A DNA stretch of 11,121 nucleotides from an uncultured Prevotella sp. Its GTDB lineage: Bacteria; Bacteroidota; Bacteroidia; Bacteroidales; Bacteroidaceae. The DNA lies in NCBI GenBank assembly GCA_946623195.1, contig CAMOQW010000057.1, positions 1 through 11,121 of the forward strand. The letters are read 5' to 3'. The notes beneath the pieces were generated by a model. That model saw only the letters and a list, made by a program, of their open reading frames with translations, was not told the origin of the DNA and did not search any database. Shown piece after piece: positions 5,489-11,121 of this stretch (positions are counted from its first letter, which is position 1; each line of letters begins with the position of its first letter). The position numbers and the translations under genes were made by a program.

Positions 5489-6556
5489 TTAATCTAATAG
5501 TTTTTTGCCAAGCACAATATTGATGGATTCCTTTTGCTGGGCATCCTCTTTAAGGATGTACGAATTGGACACACTGCCGGTGGTGGTGGTTTCACCATCT
5601 TTTACGGTGTATTCTACGGTGATTTCAGCTTCCTGCCTTACTGCACCCAAATGAATGGGGATGTAGAAGAGTCCGTTTTCGCTGCTGATTTCCACTGGGT
5701 CAGTGGTTAAGGCTGTATGGGATGTGCCAGCCGCGACATAGGTGCCAGACGTTATCTCCACCTTACGATTTGAGATATAGTCGCCCGAAATGACAGGTTC
5801 CCAGTTGGGCGATTCGTTGCTATTCAGGATGAGGCGGGCCTTGTTGGTAAGGTTCTTGTAGTTGATAGTGACTTTGTTGACATACAGGGATTTCGTTCCC
5901 AGTGCCGATGACAAGTCATTGGATAGGCAGATGGAGATGTTGTCGCCCACACAGGCCAGCGCATGGCGGAGGCTGAAAGAGACTACTTTACCCGTCACAT
6001 TCTGCTTCTGCATGTCAAGCATGGGCGAGCCGTCGTCTTTTACACCATAGAGAAGGTCTGTCTGGTTGGTGGGGGCGTTGGCGGGCAGTTGGTAGACCAG
6101 CCACGGGTCGCCGGCAGCATCTTCGCTGGAGAAGCCGATGATGCCGCCCTCTGTTCCGGCAACTGCGGTGTATGGATAGTAGGCAAAGAAACTGATATAA
6201 TCCTTATGACTGCCGTCGCCGTCCACGGTGTTTGGCCAGTATTTCACCGGTGTGTAAGTCCATGTGCTCCCATCGTATGTCACCTGCTGGTTGTACATGT
6301 AGTTTGGGGTGACGGTGCTAAGGTTGTACTTGACGTCACCGGTATAGCAGGCAAACACGCCGATTGCCTCTCCGCTGGCGAGGGCAGTCTTCTCATTGGC
6401 AGCCCTTGTGACACTCTCCAAATCTACGGAAAAGGCAATGGCATTCTCTGCCGATGGCTGAGGCACTTGGGCTTCCTCGATAAAGATAGCCTCGTTGCTA
6501 CATGCTGTCAGCAGCCCCATTACTGCCAGTGCCAAGGATTGTTTCAATTTCTTCAT
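5489..6556 (-). CDS. Fimbrillin family lipoprotein (Mfa_like_1), second copy
   Basis: 355 residues. Lipoprotein signal with lipobox LTAC (Cys19). A TRA motif at 50-52 lies where type V fimbrillins are cut by a trypsin-like protease to expose the polymerisation groove. The signature PNYMYNQQVTY (84-94) and WTYTPVKYWPN (99-109), then ISFFAYYPY (121-129) and FSLRHAL (194-200), is shared almost word for word with the neighbouring 469-residue protein, so the two are paralogues. It ends at SINIVLGKKLLD, without the extra final strand seen in the neighbour. It is probably a structural, accessory or tip subunit of a surface fimbria, made as a lipid-linked precursor and matured outside. It is last in the operon, 100 bp after its paralogue, with a GC-rich hairpin in the gap. 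Confidence 0.85.
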   Translation of the reverse strand: MKKLKQSLALAVMGLLTACSNEAIFIEEAQVPQPSAENAIAFSVDLESVTRAANEKTALASGEAIGVFACYTGDVKYNLSTVTPNYMYNQQVTYDGSTWTYTPVKYWPNTVDGDGSHKDYISFFAYYPYTAVAGTEGGIIGFSSEDAAGDPWLVYQLPANAPTNQTDLLYGVKDDGSPMLDMQKQNVTGKVVSFSLRHALACVGDNISICLSNDLSSALGTKSLYVNKVTINYKNLTNKARLILNSNESPNWEPVISGDYISNRKVEITSGTYVAAGTSHTALTTDPVEISSENGLFYIPIHLGAVRQEAEITVEYTVKDGETTTTGSVSNSYILKEDAQQKESINIVLGKKLLD

Positions 6557-6600
6557 CTGATGATTGCTTTTCTGCGTGAACCGTTTCGTATCATTGTAAA

Positions 6601-6636
6601 GGCTGGGCCGCCGCGATTCACGCCAGCGGCCCGGCC
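6601..6636 (-). terminator. GC-rich hairpin between the two fimbrillin genes
   Basis: GGCTGGGCCGC (6601-6611) pairs with GCGGCCCGGCC (6626-6636) over 11 positions with one G·T pair, leaving a 14-nt loop that can pair further (GCG/CGC). In the minus-strand transcript it is followed only by UUUA, so it may be a leaky terminator, a pause site or a 3' stability element rather than a full stop. Such an element would lower expression of the downstream fimbrillin relative to the upstream one. Confidence 0.5.
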
Positions 6637-6656
6637 TCCTTGGTAGGGTTGACTAA

Positions 6657-8066
6657 TTAGTCCTTGTTTTCAGGCAAGTCGGTGTTGGCTGCTGTTGTGC
6701 TGGTATCCCATGCTGTAACAGCGGCATCAATCTTCACGCTGGTCATGCCGAGGTGCAGGTTGATGGTATAGGCCTTGCCTGCCTCCATTTTCAAGGCAGA
6801 GCCACCTACTTTCACCGTCTGCGTAATCTTGTTCTCTATGCTGCTGCCATTTTGTACGCCATCAGCCAGATAGCCTGCCAGATTATCGTCTTTCGTCTCC
6901 ACATCGTAGACGATGGTAATCTTCAGTTCCTCATTCGTGGGAATCACGTAGATTGGTGCTGTAGCGGTGCCTCCCGTTCCCGGGTCAAAGAGGTTGACAG
7001 CATCTTTTGTCACACCGGCAGAAAGAGATATATCGCTATATGGCACTGACTGTACAAGCACAGGATTCAGACCCGTCATCTTCTCGTTGGAGGCAGCACC
7101 GTCCAGATAGCCCTCCTTGCCGTCCTTGCGGCCATCGTGAATGGTGAAGGCATCGACAGCCAGTTCGTCCACACAGCCGTAGTCCATCCAGAGCGGTGTG
7201 TCGGCCGTGGTGTTGTTCAGGTTCAGCGCACCCTTGGTGGCAAAGCCTTCAAAGGTGATGGCACGGACGAAAATCTTGTTGTTGTCGGCAACGGCATTGG
7301 CAGCAGTCGTTCCATCTACAAAGGCATCAATCTGGATGTTGAGCTTGGCCAGCGCATGCCTGAGGTTGAACTTCACATTCTTGTCGTATTTCTCCTTAAC
7401 CAAGTCTTTGAAAGGCAGGCCTGCGGTAAGGCTTACTGTACCGGCAATGGGGCTGAAATCGCTGGCATCGGCCACTACTCCCCACAGCAGGTCAACAGAA
7501 GTCGCAGGTTTCCAATCGACCACATACTTGATGAATGGATCGCCGCTGGCGCTGTTCGTCGTCATGCCAGTGATGTTGTAGTTCTGCAGTTGCGCAATCT
7601 TGGCGGCATCAGTTTCTGACCCTATGTCAATGGCACCGGTAGTGGGAACGGTCTTCACCCAAGGGGCATAGGCAAAGAATGACACCCTGTCCACATCGTC
7701 GCTCGCAGCCGTATTGCCATATTCATTCGGCCAATACTTCACCGGTTCGTAGGTCCACTTGTCGGTGTTGTACTTCACCTGCTGGTTGTACATGAAGTTG
7801 GGCTTGGCATACTGGTCGTAAGACCCATTGTCGGTGTAATAGCCGAACACGCCAAAGCCCGCATCCTTGTGGGCACCACTTTGCAGTGAGGCCGTGGTAA
7901 TCTCCTGAGCCACGCCTCCACGCGTCGTTGCGCGATTGGTGTAGATGTCGAAATTGATGGCCTTTTGTCCATCTGCCTTGTTTTCACTGACAGTGTTCAG
8001 TTCGTCTGTCTGCGAGCAGGCTGTCAGCATGGCCGACAACGCTGCGAATAAATAGACTTTCTTCAT
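6657..8066 (-). CDS. Fimbrillin family lipoprotein (Mfa_like_1), probable major subunit
   Basis: 469 residues. Lipobox LTAC (Cys17) after a short signal peptide. NRATTRGGV (44-52) offers Arg45 and Arg49 as the protease site typical of type V fimbrillin precursors. PNFMYNQQVKY (89-99), WTYEPVKYWPN (104-114) and VSFFAYAPW (128-136) match the paralogue downstream; KFNLRHALAKLNIQID begins the second beta-sandwich. The C-terminus has the family ending, a strand INLHLG followed by MTSVKIDAAVTAW and a polar tail, which in this pilus class supplies the donor strand for the next subunit. The gene starts 38 bp after the DUF5119 gene; the gap is very A/T-rich, as often seen before highly translated Bacteroidetes genes. 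Position and C-terminal strand suggest the stalk subunit, but major versus minor is inference. Confidence 0.87.
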   Translation of the reverse strand: MKKVYLFAALSAMLTACSQTDELNTVSENKADGQKAINFDIYTNRATTRGGVAQEITTASLQSGAHKDAGFGVFGYYTDNGSYDQYAKPNFMYNQQVKYNTDKWTYEPVKYWPNEYGNTAASDDVDRVSFFAYAPWVKTVPTTGAIDIGSETDAAKIAQLQNYNITGMTTNSASGDPFIKYVVDWKPATSVDLLWGVVADASDFSPIAGTVSLTAGLPFKDLVKEKYDKNVKFNLRHALAKLNIQIDAFVDGTTAANAVADNNKIFVRAITFEGFATKGALNLNNTTADTPLWMDYGCVDELAVDAFTIHDGRKDGKEGYLDGAASNEKMTGLNPVLVQSVPYSDISLSAGVTKDAVNLFDPGTGGTATAPIYVIPTNEELKITIVYDVETKDDNLAGYLADGVQNGSSIENKITQTVKVGGSALKMEAGKAYTINLHLGMTSVKIDAAVTAWDTSTTAANTDLPENKD

Positions 8067-8104
8067 AATAAAATAATAATGGTTTTGTTAATAAATAATG
8101 TGAA

Positions 8105-9289
8105 TTAAAACTCTATATCTACTGGGTCATGTTCCTCCCATGGCACGACGATGCCGTCTAAACCTACGCCATTGTAGGCATCCACGTATGGCAGGTCAGG
8201 CTGGCCATCGAAGCCGTCCATGAGGTCGATGCGCAGCGCATACTCATTCCAGTACTCACGAACCATGTTGCCCACATCGAAGTGATAGCTGCATACGGTC
8301 TTCCTGTCGCGGAGCAGCAGGCGGAGGTTCAGCCGTATCTCATCGGCAGGACGGTCTATGAGGTTGTCGGGCACACCTTCGGCTTTCTCGCCGTAGGCCA
8401 TGTGACGGCCTTCATAGAATATGCTGGTATCCTGTACGCCCCACGTCATGAAGGTCTTGGCGATATAGCCCACGTTATCGCCCGTCACATGCACCTCCCA
8501 GTCGTCGAGTGCCAACAGGCAAGGCGTGGTGCTCGTGCGGTCTTTCATTGGGAAGTATCCATCAGCAAGTCCGGCGATGCTGGCCTTGGTCTGGTAGAGG
8601 TAGTATATACCTTTTATATATATGCGTACACGCATCTGCCAAGGCACAATGAGCGGTTCCATCTGGAATATTTGTCTGGTCAGCGTCGACTGATAAATGT
8701 CGCGTTCGTCGTAGGGGATGTATTTGTCGTAAGCGCCTGTGACGGCTGTAAACTGTATGGTGTCGCAGGCTATGTTCTCTGGTTCCCACGACAGGGCGCA
8801 GAGGCCATTAGACTGCATAGGCAGCGGACGGGCATAGCACTCAGGGCCGTAGATTTCAGGCAGGGAGTCGGGCTGATAGGGGAAATCCTTCGACTGTATC
8901 TTGGCTGTCTCAGCGAATTCCATGCCCACAAACTCCTGATGACTATACTCTGACGGGGAGTAGTCAATGACCAGTGCCTCGTAGTCGCCCTTGCTGAGAT
9001 AGGTTTCATACCGTCGCACCTCAGCGGTAGTATAGTGGTAAGATTCCCTTCCGTCTTTTGGGAAGAACCACACAGTCATGCCATCAGGGTCGGGCGTATT
9101 GGGGTAGAGTTGCTGGTCGCGGAAGTAGTTGCGCCAGTCTATGTTAAGCAGAATTTGCTTGAAGTTGTCCTGATAGACCCAAAGGTCACGCCGGCAACTC
9201 GTCACTCCCACCACCGTCAGAAGCAGTATTGCCAGGATGCACGAATGGAAGTGTATACGAAAATGGTTTGCGTTATGATAGTCTTTCAT
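8105..9289 (-). CDS. DUF5119 lipoprotein, probable fimbrial anchor
   Basis: 394 residues from the ATG at 9289. An in-frame Met further upstream exists, but this start overlaps the previous stop as ATGA, has GAGGAAG just before it, and begins directly with the signal peptide; lipobox VTSC places the lipid on Cys32. The mature part has the DUF5119 pattern: a strand ending in DW (51-52), MTVWFFPKDG (71-80) and GDYEALVIDY (101-110), like FimB/Mfa2-type proteins where an immunoglobulin-like fold caps and anchors type V fimbriae in the outer membrane. Its place just before two fimbrillins fits that job. No protease-type Arg motif follows the lipobox region in the way seen in the fimbrillins, as expected for an anchor that is not processed. 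Family call good; anchor role inferred. Confidence 0.82.
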   Translation of the reverse strand: MKDYHNANHFRIHFHSCILAILLLTVVGVTSCRRDLWVYQDNFKQILLNIDWRNYFRDQQLYPNTPDPDGMTVWFFPKDGRESYHYTTAEVRRYETYLSKGDYEALVIDYSPSEYSHQEFVGMEFAETAKIQSKDFPYQPDSLPEIYGPECYARPLPMQSNGLCALSWEPENIACDTIQFTAVTGAYDKYIPYDERDIYQSTLTRQIFQMEPLIVPWQMRVRIYIKGIYYLYQTKASIAGLADGYFPMKDRTSTTPCLLALDDWEVHVTGDNVGYIAKTFMTWGVQDTSIFYEGRHMAYGEKAEGVPDNLIDRPADEIRLNLRLLLRDRKTVCSYHFDVGNMVREYWNEYALRIDLMDGFDGQPDLPYVDAYNGVGLDGIVVPWEEHDPVDIEF

Positions 9290-10554
9290 CTCTTCCTCTT
9301 GTTTTTTGTGAATAGTCTTTTTGCGTCGAAGAGATATCCAAGTGTCACGTTCACATGGGTAGCCCCGATAATATGTTTCCATCCGCTGTCCTGCCACATC
9401 AGGTGGTCGTCATGATTCTCCTCATAGCCGACGGGGAATGTTGAACTACCCAAATAATGACGGAACTTGGTGGGGATATAGCCTAAGCCGATGCCTCCGT
9501 CGATGAGCCACTGCTTCTGTCGGCCGAAGCGATGCTGGTAGCCAATATTGCAGTAGACGTTAAGATATTCGCCCTGCCAGCCCTCGCTGCGCTTCCACTC
9601 GAAGTCGTAGTAGCCCAGCCCCAACCCTATGCCGACATGCCAACCGTCAAGGGTGTGTTGCAAGGCACGATTGCCCAGCCAATAGCGCAACTCAGCACCC
9701 ACATTGAGGAACTGCTCGGCATGGGCATTGTGGCTCCACGTCCACCAAGGGAAGAACACTTCTCCCTCGATGCTCCAGCGATGGCAGTCGCCTAGAGGAA
9801 TCTCTATTTGTACGTTCGGTGCCACGACTCCCAAGAGTAACAGATTGGTTTTCACAGCCCAAAGTTTCTGATGGTCAACATAGATTTCCGGGTATGGCAC
9901 AGGCAGATAGACGACGGTGTCGCGGATGACGATGGTGTCCCTTTCTGCCGATGCAGGCATCCTGGCCACCACGGCGGAGCCAGAACTGCGGAGGTCAGGG
10001 AGGTATTTCGCTGAGAGTTCACGCCACACACGGCCGCCTTGAAGCCTGCGGAGTTGCTGCTCCCGCTTGTCGCCATTCCAGGAGTCATCGGCAGGTCTGT
10101 GCTCCAGTATGCGGAGCACGTCGTCACGCCAGGGTTCCTCGCTCTGTTCCACTTTATGATATAGTTCGCCCCATCGTGCGCCCTGATTGACAACGGTGAC
10201 GTGGGCCACACGCCCGGGCATTCGGGCCATCAGCAAATCGCGGAGGGCAATGCCCCGCTGTTCGCCCAATCGGCGATTCAGTTCGGCAGGTCCTTCGGGC
10301 GATGCTCCGGTGAAGATGGTAAGGCTTAGGTCTTTGGGAGCCACATCGGCGTATGCCGTGCTGACGTGTCCGATGAAGTCTGCTATACGTTTGCTGTTGC
10401 TATCGTAAAGCAGATCTATCTCACTCTGCCCCGCACGGAAGACCACCTGGAGTGTGTCCTCGTGCGCGTTCTGTTTATAAACGTCCTGGGCTACTGCTGA
10501 AACAGGTGCCAGCAGGAACATCCAGGCAATGATATGTTTTGACTTTGTAATCAT
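9286..10554 (-). CDS. OmpA-like plus DUF3575 outer-membrane protein, first gene of the fimbrial operon
   Basis: 422 residues from the ATG at 10554. The signal peptide (IIAWMFLLAPVSAVAQ) follows at once, and a promoter box lies between this ATG and the only upstream in-frame Met (10608), so the longer form is rejected. Residues about 35-110 look like an OmpA-type domain (FRAGQSEIDLLYDSN; TGASPEG 82-88; then N and R positions typical of the fold). From Trp232 (WAVKTNLLLLGVVAPNVQIEI) to about 412 it follows DUF3575: PWW at 269-271, ELRYWLGN (288-295), GWQGEY (325-330), repeated aromatic-Gly strands of a beta-barrel. Such proteins recur at the head of Bacteroidetes fimbrillin loci and probably sit in the outer membrane with a periplasmic peptidoglycan contact. 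The stop overlaps the next start (ATGA). Confidence 0.84.
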   Translation of the reverse strand: MITKSKHIIAWMFLLAPVSAVAQDVYKQNAHEDTLQVVFRAGQSEIDLLYDSNSKRIADFIGHVSTAYADVAPKDLSLTIFTGASPEGPAELNRRLGEQRGIALRDLLMARMPGRVAHVTVVNQGARWGELYHKVEQSEEPWRDDVLRILEHRPADDSWNGDKREQQLRRLQGGRVWRELSAKYLPDLRSSGSAVVARMPASAERDTIVIRDTVVYLPVPYPEIYVDHQKLWAVKTNLLLLGVVAPNVQIEIPLGDCHRWSIEGEVFFPWWTWSHNAHAEQFLNVGAELRYWLGNRALQHTLDGWHVGIGLGLGYYDFEWKRSEGWQGEYLNVYCNIGYQHRFGRQKQWLIDGGIGLGYIPTKFRHYLGSSTFPVGYEENHDDHLMWQDSGWKHIIGATHVNVTLGYLFDAKRLFTKNKRKR

Positions 10555-10558
10555 GGGT

Positions 10559-10567
10559 GCAAAGGTA
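10559..10567 (-). promoter_or_regulatory. -7 promoter box of the fimbrial operon, possibly leaderless
   Basis: TACCTTTGC on the minus strand matches TAnnTTTGC. Only four bases (ACCC) separate it from the ATG at 10554, so transcription would begin at or within a few bases of the start codon. Confidence 0.6.
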
Positions 10568-10596
10568 CGGCGAATTGCTGACAGGGATGTACACTC

Positions 10597-10659
10597 TGCG
10601 GAAAACAATGTGTACCATGCGGAATACTTTGTGTACTATTCGGAAAAAGTGTGTACAAG
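10597..10659. repeat. Three tandem 21-bp repeats between divergent promoters
   Basis: Units at 10597-10617, 10618-10638 and 10639-10659 follow each other without gaps. Each begins TGCGGAA or TTCGGAA and ends with GTGTAC plus two bases; the middle is A/T-rich and variable. An inverted GTACAC at 10589-10594 may be a fourth half-site. The 21-bp period is two helical turns. The array is placed about 30 bp upstream of the fimbrial -7 box and about 35 bp upstream of the plus-strand -7 box, ideal for one regulator acting on both genes. Confidence 0.8.
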
Positions 10660-10694
10660 AAGGAGAAATCGCGATGAAATCGGAGAAAAATGCG

Positions 10695-10703
10695 TAACTT
10701 TGC
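10695..10703 (+). promoter_or_regulatory. -7 promoter box of the plus-strand sensor-like gene
   Basis: TAACTTTGC matches TAnnTTTGC and lies 24 bp before the ATG at 10728. It faces away from the fimbrial promoter, with the 21-bp repeats between. Confidence 0.6.
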
Positions 10704-10727
10704 ACCAAAATTCTAAACATCAACACA

Positions 10728-11121
10728 ATGAAGAAACTTATTTTTATTCTTGCCGTACTGGTCAGCATCATAGACTGCACGGGCGGAAACGGAAATGGAA
10801 CGGCTAATGGAGCCGACAGTATTTATGCGTGGGAGAACATCCGGCAGTACATCTTTGAGGAGCCGGAACGTGCGTTCAGAATGGTGGACACCGCTGAGAT
10901 GCGTGCTGTGGCCGACGCGAACTACGCTAACTGGATGCGCGCACAGATTCATCTGGCGAAGGACACCAAGGAGGACATTGGCAAAGCACGGGATTACTGC
11001 ATGAAGGTGCTGGACAATCAGCATCCCGTGGCCGACAGTCTGCAACGCGTAAAAACCTATCACCTGCTGGTGAATATCGGCAAGAGCGATCCAGAGACCT
11101 ATCAGGATGCCATCAGCTATG
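10728..11121 (+). CDS. Helical-repeat (TPR-like) lipoprotein or sensor protein, N-terminal part
   Basis: 131 codons are present before the right edge cuts the gene. A short hydrophobic signal (MKKLIFILAVLVSIIDC) ends at Cys17; the residue before Cys is Asp, which is poor for a lipobox, so lipid attachment is uncertain. The mature start is Gly/Asn-rich, then amphipathic helices follow: residues about 34-53 and 58-75, and LAKDTKEDIGKARDYCMKVL with later ADSLQRVKTYHLLVNIGKS, spaced like tetratricopeptide repeats. In Bacteroidetes this start is typical of periplasmic TPR domains of membrane sensor histidine kinases or related regulators; the deciding C-terminal part is not in the window. Divergent placement from the fimbrial operon across shared repeats suggests a regulatory link. 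The gene is sound; its exact class is inference. Confidence 0.75.
   Translation, partial: MKKLIFILAVLVSIIDCTGGNGNGTANGADSIYAWENIRQYIFEEPERAFRMVDTAEMRAVADANYANWMRAQIHLAKDTKEDIGKARDYCMKVLDNQHPVADSLQRVKTYHLLVNIGKSDPETYQDAISY

Noticed and set aside
5963..6646. Long plus-strand ORF opposite the second fimbrillin gene
   Set aside because: It is antisense to a gene with clear family motifs and has no plausible domain; a mirror of GC-rich codon use, as are the other long plus-strand ORFs at 721-1317, 4688-5185, 7137-7619 and 8282-8953.
9290..9397. Upstream extension of the DUF5119 gene to an in-frame Met at 9397
   Set aside because: The start at 9289 has a ribosome site, an ATGA overlap and a signal peptide directly after it; the extension would bury the signal peptide.
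10555..10608. Upstream start for the DUF3575 gene
   Set aside because: It would place the start upstream of the promoter box and in front of a normal signal peptide, with the extra codons falling within the first 21-bp repeat.
10597..10659. CRISPR array
   Set aside because: The repeats are only 21 bp, contiguous, without spacers and with an internally variable centre.

Overview
The window looks like chromosome of a gut-type Bacteroidales bacterium, most likely Prevotella/Segatella-like. The evidence is the lipoprotein-rich gene content, a type V (FimA/Mfa1-like) fimbrial cluster, a sulfatase with its anaerobic maturase, a membrane-anchored AraC-type regulator, and several copies of the Bacteroidetes -7 promoter element TAnnTTTGC. 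Almost everything is on the minus strand; only the last, truncated gene is on the plus strand. No rRNA, tRNA, CRISPR or recognisable insertion sequence is visible.

Region 1 (1-4103, read right to left): a HEPN/MNT gene pair (4067-3382) is followed after 6 bp by a membrane-spanning AraC-family regulator (3375-2203). Then comes a 143-bp gap with four helically phased copies of a GGCGAGAGGAAAG-like motif and a promoter box. Beyond it lie a previously easy-to-miss 36-residue single-pass membrane peptide (2059-1949), a serine-type lipoprotein sulfatase (1911-265), and the start of its anaerobic sulfatase-maturating enzyme (268 to beyond the left edge, ATGA overlap). The simplest reading is a regulated sulfatase operon placed downstream of its regulator, with a toxin-antitoxin-like pair upstream of the regulator.

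Region 2 (4104-5448): 519 bp that I cannot assign, a good hairpin terminator, a 165-residue protein of unknown function, and a roughly 275-nt structured leader in front of it with a 96-nt imperfect stem-loop and a possible pseudoknot.

Region 3 (5489-10567): a fimbrial operon in the order OmpA-like/DUF3575 outer-membrane protein, DUF5119 lipoprotein (probable FimB/Mfa2-type anchor), major fimbrillin-like lipoprotein, GC-rich hairpin, second fimbrillin-like lipoprotein. The first two genes are translationally coupled by ATGA. The promoter box of the first gene sits so close to its ATG that the mRNA may be leaderless.

Region 4 (10568-11121): a divergent intergenic region with three tandem 21-bp repeats between two outward-facing TAnnTTTGC promoters, then the start of a lipoprotein or secreted helical-repeat protein that resembles the sensor part of Bacteroidetes TPR signalling proteins. 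A plausible model is that this protein belongs to a regulatory system controlling the fimbrial operon through the 21-bp repeats. All functional assignments are from reading the protein sequences; no database search was run.
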